Source: Cyanobacteria bacterium SBLK (lineage in GTDB: Bacteria; Cyanobacteriota; Cyanobacteriia; Cyanobacteriales; Spirulinaceae). Taken from it: a stretch of 64,000 nucleotides of DNA. The stretch covers positions 165,219-229,218 of the forward strand of contig JAGHZQ010000041.1 of assembly GCA_017746715.1 (NCBI GenBank), in the 5' to 3' direction. The notes beneath the pieces are model-generated. The model had not been told where the DNA came from and did no database searches. It was given only the letters and a program-made list of their open reading frames with translations. Position 1 is the stretch's first letter. The number at the start of each line of letters is the position of its first letter. The position numbers and the translations under genes are program-made. Shown here piece by piece: positions 52,411 through 62,349 of this stretch.

Positions 52411-54525
52411 ATGAAAAAATTTGTATTCCTAAAAATTGGTCAAGGAGATTTCGATCGCGGTTTTCCAGTCATACTTAAAATTGCGTCACCCGATCTCGCT
52501 TCTTTACCAGAGGTCGAAATTGATTGTGAATTACCTCCTAACTCACAAATCCAAGAAATCTATGAAAATTGGCTCGATGCTTCTGAAAAACTGCCGTTTA
52601 CGAAGCTGATGGAAGAGAAAAAAGCGAGAGAGCATTATAAAAAATGTTATGATTCTGCAAAACAATTAAAATCTAATGTAAAAACTTGGCTGAGTTCCAG
52701 CACAAATCTTAAATTTCAAAGAATGAGAGAAATCTTATATAACCGTTTAGATGCTTCATATGAGATTTTTGTTTTCTTGCAAACCAATCATAAAATCTTG
52801 ACAAAACTACCTTGGCAAGAATGGGATTTATGGAGCGATCGCTTTCCTAAATCGGAAATTGCTCTCAGTCCATTGGAAATCGAGTCAGTCAGCCGAGAAA
52901 AATTTAAAACCGGACAAAATAGCATAAAAATCCTCTCTATTTTAGGCGATAGAACGGGAATTGATATCGAAAAAGATCGAGAAATTATTCAAGCTCTTCC
53001 CAAAGCTACTCCCGAATTTCTTGTCGAACCCGATCGCCAAGAATTTAGCTATAAATTATGGGAAAAAAGTTGGAATATTCTCTTTTTTGCAGGTCATAGT
53101 ACAAGTAAAAACGAATCGGGAGTCATAAATCTCAATCCCAAGGATAAATTACCGATTGAAGATTTAAGAAATAGTCTAAAAAAGGTGAGAAATCGCGGTT
53201 TACAACTGGCGATTTTCAACTCTTGTGATGGCTTAAAATTAGCTGAATATTTAGCCGAGTTGAATATTCCTCAAATTATTGTCATGCGCGAACTCGTACC
53301 GGATAAAGTCGCGCAATTATTCTTAGAATATTTCCTAGAGGCATATTCGGGAGGCGAATCTTTGTATTTAGCGGTGCGTCAAGCGCGATCGCGTTTGGAA
53401 GCGATCGAAAAAGACTTTCCCAGTGCAACTTGGATACCGATGATTTATCAAAAATCTCTCGATATTCCTCCTACATGGGAAGAGATTGTACATGGAGATC
53501 CTCCCTCTCTTTTCAAAAAAATTGATAGTATTATTGAAAAATATTACCATCCTGAAACTCTTGAGTATCCGAGAATTCCTGTCATCGATCAATTGATTGA
53601 GTTGAGTGAAGAGTTTAGGATGAGTACTTATGTTATTTTTGGAATAAAAGTTGCATTTTGTTCAAACCATAAAGAGATTTTTTTTGCGACAACATGGTAC
53701 GGAGAGCTAAAAATTTGGAATCTGGAAAGTCGTAATACAAAGCACATCATGCCTTGTCCTTTTTCTGTTTTGGGTAATGGAGCTTATTGTATTGCAATTA
53801 GTCCTGATAATAGAACTATTGCTACTTGCGACACTTATCGACTTTTAATATGGCGATTGGGAGAAGTTAAACCAATTTATGAATTTGCAAAAACATTATT
53901 GAGTAACTATTTTGATCTTTTCTCATTTGAAGCGCTTTCATTTAGTCCAGATGGCGAAATTCTTGCGACTAATAATAATCAAGATATTGATTTGATAAAC
54001 ACAAAAACCGGCAAGAAAATTTGTACATTGACTGGACACACAAATAAAGTAACCTGCGCTGTATTTCATCCGCATGATTCTCGAATTCTAGCAAGTTGCA
54101 GTCACGATACAACCATTAAAATTTGGAACATCGATACAGCAAAATCGATGGTAACACTAACCGGACATCATGCGTCAGTTTTTACTCTTGCATTTAGTCC
54201 AGATGGCGAAATTTTAGCCAGTGGTGGTAAAGATAATACTATTCAACTTTGGTCGATTTATAGTGGAAAATTACCCACAACTCTCAGACTGCATTCGGAT
54301 GGGATTACAGATTTGGTATTTAGTCCAGAGGGTGGAACATTGATTAGCAGCAGTTATGATGGAACGATTCGAGAGTGGACAAAAACAGGAAAACATTTAT
54401 ATGCTATTGATAATGCTCATAAACGAGGGGTTACGTCGATCGCGCTGAGTCCGGACGGACAAACATTAATTAGCGGGGGACGCGATCGCACGATTAAAAT
54501 TTGGCAGCGACAGCGATCGCAATAA
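52411..54525 (+). CDS. CHAT-protease/WD40 protein 1
   Basis: The 704-residue protein has an N-terminal domain of about 150 residues shared by all three neighbours (KKFVFLKIGQGDFDRGFPV; LPWQEWDLWSDRFP). A CHAT (caspase-like) protease domain follows (about 165-350) with His229 (ILFFAGHSTS) and Cys272 (LAIFNSCDGLKLAEY). After a linker (DIPPTWEEIV) come about seven WD40 repeats (430-704; IKIW, FSPDGEILAS). CHAT peptidases are clan CD proteases, used for instance in the TPR-CHAT protease of type III-E CRISPR. WD40 is probably the sensor or substrate platform. It is the first gene of a three-gene tandem, closest to protein 3. The target is unknown. Confidence 0.85.
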   Translation: MKKFVFLKIGQGDFDRGFPVILKIASPDLASLPEVEIDCELPPNSQIQEIYENWLDASEKLPFTKLMEEKKAREHYKKCYDSAKQLKSNVKTWLSSSTNLKFQRMREILYNRLDASYEIFVFLQTNHKILTKLPWQEWDLWSDRFPKSEIALSPLEIESVSREKFKTGQNSIKILSILGDRTGIDIEKDREIIQALPKATPEFLVEPDRQEFSYKLWEKSWNILFFAGHSTSKNESGVINLNPKDKLPIEDLRNSLKKVRNRGLQLAIFNSCDGLKLAEYLAELNIPQIIVMRELVPDKVAQLFLEYFLEAYSGGESLYLAVRQARSRLEAIEKDFPSATWIPMIYQKSLDIPPTWEEIVHGDPPSLFKKIDSIIEKYYHPETLEYPRIPVIDQLIELSEEFRMSTYVIFGIKVAFCSNHKEIFFATTWYGELKIWNLESRNTKHIMPCPFSVLGNGAYCIAISPDNRTIATCDTYRLLIWRLGEVKPIYEFAKTLLSNYFDLFSFEALSFSPDGEILATNNNQDIDLINTKTGKKICTLTGHTNKVTCAVFHPHDSRILASCSHDTTIKIWNIDTAKSMVTLTGHHASVFTLAFSPDGEILASGGKDNTIQLWSIYSGKLPTTLRLHSDGITDLVFSPEGGTLISSSYDGTIREWTKTGKHLYAIDNAHKRGVTSIALSPDGQTLISGGRDRTIKIWQRQRSQ

Positions 54526-54547
54526 CAGCTTAAAGGAGAACCAAAAA

Positions 54548-56599
54548 ATGAAAAGATTTGTATTTCTGAAAATCGGTCAAGGAGATTTTGAGAAGGGATT
54601 TTCTCTCACGCTGAAAATCATCTCTCCCGATCTATCCCCTTTTCCAGAAGTCGAAATTGATTGCGAATTTCCTTCTAATCCACAGATAAAAGAAATATAT
54701 CAACAATGTCTCGATTCTCTTCAAAAATTATCATTTAAAAATCTAATAGAAAAGGAAAAAGTTCAAGAATATTGTCGAGAATATTCTCAAAAATTTTACA
54801 ATTCTTCGAAACAATTAAAATCTAATATAAAAAACTGGCTGAGTTCTAGTACGAATACTAAATTTCAAAGATTGAGAGAAACACTTTCTAGTCGGTTAGA
54901 TGATTCAGATGATATTTTTATTTTCTTGCAAACCGATAATGAAATCTTGAAAAAACTGCCGTGGCAAGAATGGGATTTATTGAGCGATCGCTTTACTAAA
55001 TCAGAACTTGTTCTTAGTCCTCCAGAAATTAATTTCGTTCTTAAAGAAAGAACACAAAGGAAGTATAAGAAAATAAGAATTCTGTCCATTTTAGGCGATC
55101 GAACAGGGATCGATTTGAAAGAAGATCGAAAAATAATTGAAAATTTGCCTTACGCTACTGCCAAAATTCTTGTCGAACCCGATCGCCAACAATTTAGCAA
55201 TGAATTATGGGACAAAGATTGGGATATTCTCTTTTTTGCCGGTCATAGTAAGAGTAAACGCGAATCGGGAGTTATCAATCTAAATCCTAACGATCGATTA
55301 CCGATTGCAGAACTTAAAAATAGTTTGAGAAAAGTCGCCGATCGCGGTTTACAATTGGCGATTTTTAACTCCTGCGACGGCTTAAAATTAGCCGAATACT
55401 TAGCCGAATTAAAGATTCCTCAAATTATTGTCATGCGCGAACCCATACCGGATACAGTCGCACAATTATTCTTAAAATATTTCCTCCAAGTATATTCGAG
55501 AGGAGAATCATTATATTTTGCAGTTCGTCAAGCACGATCGCGTTTAGAAGCGATCGAAAAAGAGACTCCCGGTGCAACTTGGATTCCGATTATTTACCAA
55601 AATTTTATCCAAGAACCGCTAATCTGGCCAAAAGATTGGCGATGCGATCGAACCCTAACGGAACATTCAGATCATGTCACAGCAGTTGCTATTCATCCCG
55701 ATGGTAAAACCTTTGCTACGGGAAGTCTCGATAAAAAAATTATTTTGTGGGATTTAGAAACTGGAGAAGTTAAAACAACTTGCGAAGGAACTTCCAGCGT
55801 AATTTTCTCTCTAGATTTTAGTCCAGATGGTAAAATTCTGGCGAGTTCGAGCAATCTGGAATTTCAAGATGGTACAATTAAACTTTGGGATTCAGATACG
55901 TTAAAATTTAGAAACAATCTTAGTAGTAATTTATTAGCGCTTCGTGTTAGCTGTATTGCTTTTAGTCCAGATGGATTATATCTAGCCAGTGGCAATATTG
56001 ATGCTACGATTAAAATATGGAATTTATCTACTGGAAAGACTTTGCATACCCTAAGAGGTCATGGATGGGATGTTCGTGCAGTTAGTTTTAGTCGCGATGG
56101 TCAACTATTAGTGAGTGGTGGTTTAGACGGTGCAATTAAAATTTGGAATTGGCACAATGCGCGACTTTTGAACACGCTAATTCGTCCTTCTCCCGAATAT
56201 CCGTGGGATTTTTCTGCGTTAGCTTCTTGGTTCGATAGTTCTGTTGGTTCAATTTGGTCGATCGCAATTAGTCCAGATAAGAAATTATTGGTTAGTGGTG
56301 ATTCTGATGGATCGATCAAAATGTGGGATATTCACAATATCAAAAATGCTCGACTCATCAAAGTTTTAACAGAACATTCAAAGACTATATATGCGCTTGC
56401 ATTTAGTCCGGATGGGAAGACTTTAGCGAGTGGAAGCAAAGATGAAACAATCCGGATATGGGATTCTGAGACAGGAAAACTTTTACAGACTTTAACAGGA
56501 CATTCAGGTGCAGTACGAGATATTGCCTTTAGTCCCAATGGACAAATTTTGATTAGTGTTAGTGAGGATACCAATATAAAAATCTGGTGTCTATCATAA
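54548..56599 (+). CDS. CHAT-protease/WD40 protein 2
   Basis: The 683-residue protein is a paralogue of its two neighbours in the N-terminal and CHAT domains (His233 in ILFFAGHSKS; Cys276 in AIFNSCDGLKLAEY). It differs after the CHAT domain: the 60-70 residue linker is missing and WD40 repeats begin at once (DRTLTEHSDHVTAVAIHPDG), giving seven canonical repeats to the end. AAGGAG lies 8 nt before the ATG and 22 bp separate it from gene 1, so they are cotranscribed. The propeller is diverged from those of genes 1 and 3, which suggests a different ligand. Confidence 0.85.
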   Translation: MKRFVFLKIGQGDFEKGFSLTLKIISPDLSPFPEVEIDCEFPSNPQIKEIYQQCLDSLQKLSFKNLIEKEKVQEYCREYSQKFYNSSKQLKSNIKNWLSSSTNTKFQRLRETLSSRLDDSDDIFIFLQTDNEILKKLPWQEWDLLSDRFTKSELVLSPPEINFVLKERTQRKYKKIRILSILGDRTGIDLKEDRKIIENLPYATAKILVEPDRQQFSNELWDKDWDILFFAGHSKSKRESGVINLNPNDRLPIAELKNSLRKVADRGLQLAIFNSCDGLKLAEYLAELKIPQIIVMREPIPDTVAQLFLKYFLQVYSRGESLYFAVRQARSRLEAIEKETPGATWIPIIYQNFIQEPLIWPKDWRCDRTLTEHSDHVTAVAIHPDGKTFATGSLDKKIILWDLETGEVKTTCEGTSSVIFSLDFSPDGKILASSSNLEFQDGTIKLWDSDTLKFRNNLSSNLLALRVSCIAFSPDGLYLASGNIDATIKIWNLSTGKTLHTLRGHGWDVRAVSFSRDGQLLVSGGLDGAIKIWNWHNARLLNTLIRPSPEYPWDFSALASWFDSSVGSIWSIAISPDKKLLVSGDSDGSIKMWDIHNIKNARLIKVLTEHSKTIYALAFSPDGKTLASGSKDETIRIWDSETGKLLQTLTGHSGAVRDIAFSPNGQILISVSEDTNIKIWCLS

Positions 56600-56636
56600 A
56601 CAATTAAAGAATCGATTATCGAGGAAATAGTTTACC

Positions 56637-58754
56637 ATGAAAAAATTTGTTTTTCTGAAAATCGGTCAAGGAGATTTCGATCGCGGTTTTCCAGTCATCC
56701 TCAAAATCACGTTACCCCATCGCGCTTCTATCCCAGAAGTCGAAATTGATTGCGAATTACCACCTCACTCACAAATCCCAGAACTATATCAAAATTGGCT
56801 CGATGCTTCTAAAAAACTATCATTTACAAATCTAATAGAAAATAACAAAGCTCAAGAATATTCTCGAAAATATTCTCAACAATATTATAATGCTGCAAAA
56901 CAATTAAAATCCAACTTAAAAACTTGGTTGAGTGCTAGTACAAATCTTAAATTTCAACGATTGCGAGAAACATTATACAATCGTTTAGATGCTTCAGATG
57001 AGATTTTTGTGTTCTTACAAACCAGTCATGAAATCTTGAAAAAACTACCTTGGCAAGAATGGGATTTATTGAGAGATCGCTTTCCCAAAGCTGAAATTGC
57101 TCTCAGTCCATCAGAAATCGAATCAGTTGATCCAGAACAACCTAAAACCGGACAAAAGAACATCAAAATTCTCTCAATTCTAGGGGATAGCACAGGAATT
57201 AATCTTGAAAAAGATCGAGAAACGATCGCAAATTTACCTAAAGTGAATCCTGAATTTCTTGTTGAACCCGATCGCCAAGCATTTAGCTATAAATTATGGG
57301 AAAAAGAGTGGGATATTCTCTTTTTTGCAGGTCATAGTAACAGTAACAGTGACTCGGGGATTATCTATTTGAATCCCCAGGAGAAATTACCTATTGCAGA
57401 ATTGAGAAATAGTTTGAAAAAAGTAGCCGATCGCGGCTTGCAATTGGCGATTTTCAACTCCTGTGATGGCTTAAAATTAGCCGAATATCTAGCCGAGTTG
57501 AATATTCCTCAAATTATTGTCATGCGCGAACCCGTACCGGATAAAGTCGCGCAATTATTCTTAAAATATTTCCTAGAAGCGTATTCAGGAGGAGAATCTT
57601 TATATTTAGCAGTTCGTCAAGCGCGATCGCGTTTGGAAGCGATGGAAAAAGAGACTCCCGGTGCAACTTGGATTCCGATTATTTATCAAAAATCTCTCGA
57701 TATTCCTCCCACTTGGGAAGAAATTGTACAGGGAACTTCTCCCCCTGCTTTGCAAGAAATTGCCAGTATTCGCGATCGCTATTATCTTGCCGATGGATTT
57801 CCTCAAAAAACTGGGATTCCTTTGCTAACGAATGCAGCTGAATTTATGGCTAACTTGTCCGAAAATACAACCATGCGTTACGGACTAAAAGTAGCTTTTA
57901 GCCCCCAATCAAATAACCCTTATTTTATTAGTGTAGGAAGTGAAAATCTGAAAGTGTGGGCAATAGGAGCTTGGGACACTCAACAAAAAATATCCGTACC
58001 CGGTGTTGTCGATTTATGGTTTACTTCTGTTGCAATTAGCCCCGATTCTCGACTGCTGGCAGCTTGCAAACAGTATAAAGTAATAGTTTGGAAATTGGGG
58101 GAAAAAGAGCCTCTTTTGACCTTCTCTAAAACCCCTTTTGCTAATTTTTTTGATGTTTTGGGTTATGATGGATTAGAATTTAGTCCAGAGGGTCAAATTC
58201 TGGCTGCAAATGATAACCAAGATATAGTATTATGGAATATAAAAACAGGACGAGAGATTGCGAGATTGCAGGGACATTCCAATAAAGTGACCGATATTGC
58301 TTTTCATCCCAAAGATCCGAGAATTTTAGCCAGTTGCAGTTACGATAAAACCATCAAAGTTTGGCATACCGATACGGGACGAATCCTCATGACCTTATCG
58401 GGACATCTTGATGAAGTATACGCGATCGCTTTCAGTCCGGACGGACAAATTTTAGCCAGTGGAGGGAAAGATAATACGATTAAACTCTGGTCGATTGATA
58501 GCGGCAAATTTCCCAAAACACTGAGATCTCATTCGGAGGCAATTACCTGTTTGGCATTTAATCCCGATGGGAGAACTTTAGTTAGTGGAGGCGATGACGC
58601 AAAAATAATTGAATGGACAATTATGGGAAAGCAAATACATACACTTTCTCAGACACACAAGCGCGGCGTTACTTCTATATCATTTAGTCCGGATGGAAAA
58701 ACTTTAATTAGTGGAGGACGAGATCAAACTCTTAAAATTTGGCAGCGAGGATAA
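56637..58754 (+). CDS. CHAT-protease/WD40 protein 3
   Basis: The 705-residue protein has the shared N-terminal domain, the CHAT dyad His233 (FFAGHSNS) and Cys276 (AIFNSCDGLKLAEY), the linker DIPPTWEEIVQG and a WD40 array (YGLKVAFSP to LISGGRDQTLKIWQRG). It is closest to protein 1 over the full length. It lies 37 bp after gene 2 with GAGGAAA before the ATG. Between 3 and the Rieske gene there are 275 bp with no feature found. It is cytoplasmic by sequence. Confidence 0.85.
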   Translation: MKKFVFLKIGQGDFDRGFPVILKITLPHRASIPEVEIDCELPPHSQIPELYQNWLDASKKLSFTNLIENNKAQEYSRKYSQQYYNAAKQLKSNLKTWLSASTNLKFQRLRETLYNRLDASDEIFVFLQTSHEILKKLPWQEWDLLRDRFPKAEIALSPSEIESVDPEQPKTGQKNIKILSILGDSTGINLEKDRETIANLPKVNPEFLVEPDRQAFSYKLWEKEWDILFFAGHSNSNSDSGIIYLNPQEKLPIAELRNSLKKVADRGLQLAIFNSCDGLKLAEYLAELNIPQIIVMREPVPDKVAQLFLKYFLEAYSGGESLYLAVRQARSRLEAMEKETPGATWIPIIYQKSLDIPPTWEEIVQGTSPPALQEIASIRDRYYLADGFPQKTGIPLLTNAAEFMANLSENTTMRYGLKVAFSPQSNNPYFISVGSENLKVWAIGAWDTQQKISVPGVVDLWFTSVAISPDSRLLAACKQYKVIVWKLGEKEPLLTFSKTPFANFFDVLGYDGLEFSPEGQILAANDNQDIVLWNIKTGREIARLQGHSNKVTDIAFHPKDPRILASCSYDKTIKVWHTDTGRILMTLSGHLDEVYAIAFSPDGQILASGGKDNTIKLWSIDSGKFPKTLRSHSEAITCLAFNPDGRTLVSGGDDAKIIEWTIMGKQIHTLSQTHKRGVTSISFSPDGKTLISGGRDQTLKIWQRG

Positions 58755-59029
58755 CAAATACGAGTTTTTAAGTATTTTAACAGGCGATCGTTCTGGACAA
58801 CAAATGTATTAATTGCATTAATGATGCTTGCTTTTTGGTTTTATAAATGGCAAAAAATTAACTTTTGCTCGTTCTCAAACAGACAGGATTCGCCAATCAT
58901 TCTCCCCAAAAGTTAAAATTCCCTTAAAATGTATGTCTCCTTACTAAAAATCTCCCAAGATTATGAATGAAATAGATTGAAGAGTTTTGCGATCGCCTCT
59001 CTACCTTTCCCGACCTCATTTTTCCAGCC

Positions 59030-60046
59030 ATGCTCATTACCCGCCAACCCGTATTTAAACGCTTCTGGTATCCCGTAATGCCCCTCTCTCAGCTAACGGC
59101 AGAAGTACCGCAAAGTTTTGTTTTGCTGGGAGAAAAACTGGTTTTGTGGTTGGACTCAAAAGGAAAACCGATTGCCGCTCGCGATCGCTGCTGTCATCGT
59201 TCCGCACAATTATCCCTCGGAAAAGTTACGGCAGGAAATATTGCTTGCGCTTATCATGGTTGGGAGTTCGACACAACGGGAAATTGCATCAAAGTTCCGC
59301 AAATTAGCGACAAGGCACAAATCCCCAAAACCTACAAAATAAAAACTTATCAATGTCAAGAACGCTACGGTTATGCTTGGGTTTGTTTGGCAGATGAACC
59401 CCTAAAAGAGCTCCCACAAATTCCCGAGGCCGGTCAGTCTAATTATCGTTTAATTCCCGAATTTTATGAGACGTGGAATTGTGCAGGTTTGCGAGTCATG
59501 GAAAATGAGATGGATCTCGCTCATCCAACCTACGTGCATACAACCACCTTCGGCAGTATGGAACATCCCATCCCCGATGAAATGAACGTGCAAGATACGG
59601 ATTACGGCATTAAAGTCAAGGCAAAATTAGGGGTTGTCAATCCAGAATTACAGCAACAAAATTTAAACATGGAAGAGGAACAAACCTATCGAACTTTAGA
59701 TATCGATTGGTTTATGCCTTTTACCTGTTTATTGCGAATTAACTATCACAATGGCTTGACTCATATCGTGGTTAATACGGCAACCCCCATCAATGATTCT
59801 TCTTCCCAAATCGTACAATTTTGCCTGCGAAACGACACGGAAGAACAAACCAAAGCTGCCGATGCCGTTGCTTTCGATCGCCAAGTCACCCTCGAAGATA
59901 AAGTAATATTAGAATCAACCGATTATGACGTGCCTTTAGATGTCAAAAAAGAACAGCATATAATGACTGATAAACCCGGTATTCTCGTCCGTCATAAAAT
60001 TGCAACCTTACTCAAAGAGCACGGAGAAATCGAACAAACTTATTAG
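59030..60046 (+). CDS. Rieske-type ring-hydroxylating oxygenase, alpha subunit-like
   Basis: The 338-residue protein has a Rieske 2Fe-2S domain (RDRCCHRSAQLSLGK with C-x-H, then IACAYHGWEFD with C-x2-H). The mononuclear iron site follows (ENEMDLAHPTYVHTTTFG, D-x2-H-x4-H). This is the layout of Pao/Tic55/CAO-like oxygenases and other cyanobacterial aromatic oxygenases. Substrate is unknown, possibly a pigment or aromatic compound. There is no C-terminal membrane pair as in Pao. It is convergent with the histidine kinase gene. Confidence 0.88.
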   Translation: MLITRQPVFKRFWYPVMPLSQLTAEVPQSFVLLGEKLVLWLDSKGKPIAARDRCCHRSAQLSLGKVTAGNIACAYHGWEFDTTGNCIKVPQISDKAQIPKTYKIKTYQCQERYGYAWVCLADEPLKELPQIPEAGQSNYRLIPEFYETWNCAGLRVMENEMDLAHPTYVHTTTFGSMEHPIPDEMNVQDTDYGIKVKAKLGVVNPELQQQNLNMEEEQTYRTLDIDWFMPFTCLLRINYHNGLTHIVVNTATPINDSSSQIVQFCLRNDTEEQTKAADAVAFDRQVTLEDKVILESTDYDVPLDVKKEQHIMTDKPGILVRHKIATLLKEHGEIEQTY

Positions 60047-60158
60047 TTATTATTGATTATGGGGTGTTAGTTATTTGATGCAATCTTACTCTCAATAAAG
60101 GAGTGCCGAGAATTAATTGCGATCGTGAGAAATAAAAATACCAAACCCTCAATACTTT

Positions 60159-60184
60159 TTAAACCGTTAATCTTGTCGGTTTAA
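60159..60184. terminator. Hairpin between the Rieske and histidine kinase genes
   Basis: TTAAACCG (60159-60166) pairs with CGGTTTAA (60177-60184) over a 10-nt loop, between convergent genes. Neither side has a long T run beyond the stem, so it is only a likely terminator. Confidence 0.45.
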
Positions 60185-60204
60185 CGGGGGAAAATTTAGA
60201 GAAA

Positions 60205-62217
60205 TTATTGATTTTTGCGCGATCGCCTTCCCGGTTTCGAGGTTGTTTTTGAAGTTTTCTTTGCCCTTGATGGAGGAGTTTCAAAGATGGGAATCGTAAA
60301 ATGGAACTGACTGCCTTTATCCTTTCCTTCCGACTCCGCCCAAATTTTGCCCCCCCATCGTTGGGTAATTTGGCGGCAAATTGCCAGACCCAAACCCACT
60401 CCTCCCGTCGTGCGTTGTAAGGCGCCTTCTTCTTGATAAAAGCGATCGAAAACCGTTTCCAAACGGCTGGGTTCGATTCCCCGTCCCGTATCTGCAACCG
60501 TCACTTCTAATAAACCATTTCCATTCGCTTTGGCTTCAATTAAAATTTCTCCATCGGCAGAGGTAAACTTACAGGCATTATCGAGGAGTTTGGCGACGAC
60601 TTCCACCAACCATTCCCCATCAGTTTTCACCAAAGGTAAATCCCCTTCAACCGCCATGCGAATCGAAGGCATGTCTTCTGGAGATTTTCTGGCACTATTA
60701 TTGCTGATTCCCAATTCGATACATTCGCGAATGGATAATACTTCCGGATTCCAATCCACGCGACCGCTTTCGAGTTTGGAAAGGGTCAGGAAATCCTGAA
60801 TTAATTTTCGCATGCGTTCGGCATCGCTTAAGGCTGTATTGAGCATCACTTGACGGAGTTCGGGGGACATATCCGGTTCCGTCGCCAGACTTTCTAAGCA
60901 AACCTGAATGGTGGAGAGAGGGGTTCGCAATTCGTGGCCGGTAATGGCAACGAGATTGGCACGGGTGCGATCTAAGGCTTCTAATTGTTCGTTTAGATCC
61001 TCGAGGTTGGCATAAGCCTCGGCTTGAATCAAGGCAACCCCAATTTGATTGGCGATCGCTTCCACCAAGCTCATATCTTCCGATCGCCATTGCCCAAAGT
61101 TTTCGCCGCAATAGTGTAATTCTATCATCCCCAACAAACGGCCTTGATAAAGAACGGGCATCAAAAGCCACGAGACAATTGCGGCTTCTGCGATCGTCTT
61201 TTTCCATTGGGGATTCCCTCGTTCTTTAAACTGAGGCGTTTCGCGAACATCTCGGACGAAGAGACATTCTTGGGTTTCGACAACGGTTTGAAAAAAAGGA
61301 TTTTGTTGCAGCGGCCATTGTTTTCCTTTTAAAGAGGTGCTGTGAGGACTGGGAAAATCATAAGCAATGGTTGCTATTTCATCGCGATCGCCACACTGAT
61401 ACACTAGAGAACGACAAGCACCTAATGCCCGTCCCAATTGTTCGACTGCGACTTGCAAAATAATATCGGGATCTAGCGATCGCCGAATGGCTGCAGTCAT
61501 TAAGTGAATCGATCGTTCTCGCTGCTCCTGCAACTCCATTTTTTTGTAGGCTTTAATCAACTTATGCTGCCCGACTTGCAAATAGTTCACGAGGCGATTG
61601 ACAAAAGGATCGGGGCTGGTTGCGTCGAGTTCGGGGGGAGACGAACGGGTTTTGCGTTTGCTTTTAAGGTAGCGTTTCTTTGCCCTTTCAATCTTTTTCG
61701 CTAGCTCCGGACGATAAATCGCAATGCGATCGAGCAAAAGTTCCGCAGCCCGGACGGTAACATGGCGATTGGAAGTCCAAATTCCTTCAAAACGGCGGCT
61801 GGAGTCCATTGCCGATCCGGGGTTTCCCTCTAAACCCGAGGTTCGTTCTCGGCAGATCAAACAATTCGCATAATTCTCGCCCAAAACGATCAAATGCCAT
61901 TCTCGAGCCAGCGCATCGGTTGCCTCAAACGCGATTGTTTCATAGTCTCCCGAATGATTTTTAAAATCGGTTTCCGGGACGGCTAAAACGTAGAGTTGTT
62001 GGGTTTTCTTGGCAATACGACGATAGCGATGGGCTTCTTGACGATAAAAGCGTTCTTGTTGAAAGGTCGCGATCGCGAGGGGAACGTCGGAACTCGCGAG
62101 AATGCGATCTTCCATTGCATGAGAGAGGGCAACGAGGGAAGATTTGAAATACATCTGCGATCGCCAGTCCGGTAGATCGTATAGCAGTTCGGTCAGAACG
62201 GAAGTCTGAATGCTCAT
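60205..62217 (-). CDS. DICT-GAF sensor histidine kinase
   Basis: About 670 residues from the ATG at 62217; a TTG two codons earlier is weaker. The N-terminus (about 1-215) matches the DICT domain of cyanobacterial kinases and diguanylate cyclases. A GAF domain follows (about 230-400, with MIELHYCGENFGQW). The His box is VAITGHELRTPLSTI, and the HATPase has LLDNACKFTSADGEI, TVADTGRGIEPSRLE and TTGGVGLGLAICRQI. The C-terminus is Lys/Arg-rich. No membrane helix is seen, so sensing is cytoplasmic, perhaps of light or a small ligand. No response regulator gene is adjacent. Confidence 0.9.
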   Translation of the reverse strand: MSIQTSVLTELLYDLPDWRSQMYFKSSLVALSHAMEDRILASSDVPLAIATFQQERFYRQEAHRYRRIAKKTQQLYVLAVPETDFKNHSGDYETIAFEATDALAREWHLIVLGENYANCLICRERTSGLEGNPGSAMDSSRRFEGIWTSNRHVTVRAAELLLDRIAIYRPELAKKIERAKKRYLKSKRKTRSSPPELDATSPDPFVNRLVNYLQVGQHKLIKAYKKMELQEQRERSIHLMTAAIRRSLDPDIILQVAVEQLGRALGACRSLVYQCGDRDEIATIAYDFPSPHSTSLKGKQWPLQQNPFFQTVVETQECLFVRDVRETPQFKERGNPQWKKTIAEAAIVSWLLMPVLYQGRLLGMIELHYCGENFGQWRSEDMSLVEAIANQIGVALIQAEAYANLEDLNEQLEALDRTRANLVAITGHELRTPLSTIQVCLESLATEPDMSPELRQVMLNTALSDAERMRKLIQDFLTLSKLESGRVDWNPEVLSIRECIELGISNNSARKSPEDMPSIRMAVEGDLPLVKTDGEWLVEVVAKLLDNACKFTSADGEILIEAKANGNGLLEVTVADTGRGIEPSRLETVFDRFYQEEGALQRTTGGVGLGLAICRQITQRWGGKIWAESEGKDKGSQFHFTIPIFETPPSRAKKTSKTTSKPGRRSRKNQ

Positions 62218-62349
62218 CGGCAATAGAAGAATCTAGGTTCGCACCTTGCTTTCCCGAGATTTTAGTTTTTGTTGAATTTTGCTGACTTTAACATTTTCTT
62301 TAGTTTTACGGCAATGGTGAATGGGTCGCGGACGATCGGTAATAATTCG

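Noticed and set aside
52411..58754. Type III-E CRISPR-like CHAT system
   Set aside because: No CRISPR repeats, no gRAMP/Cas7-11-like gene and no TPR part are present; the proteins pair CHAT with WD40 instead.
60465..60490. GGGTTCGATTCCCCGT, a tRNA T-loop look-alike
   Set aside because: It lies inside the HATPase domain of the histidine kinase gene and no acceptor or anticodon arms are found around it.
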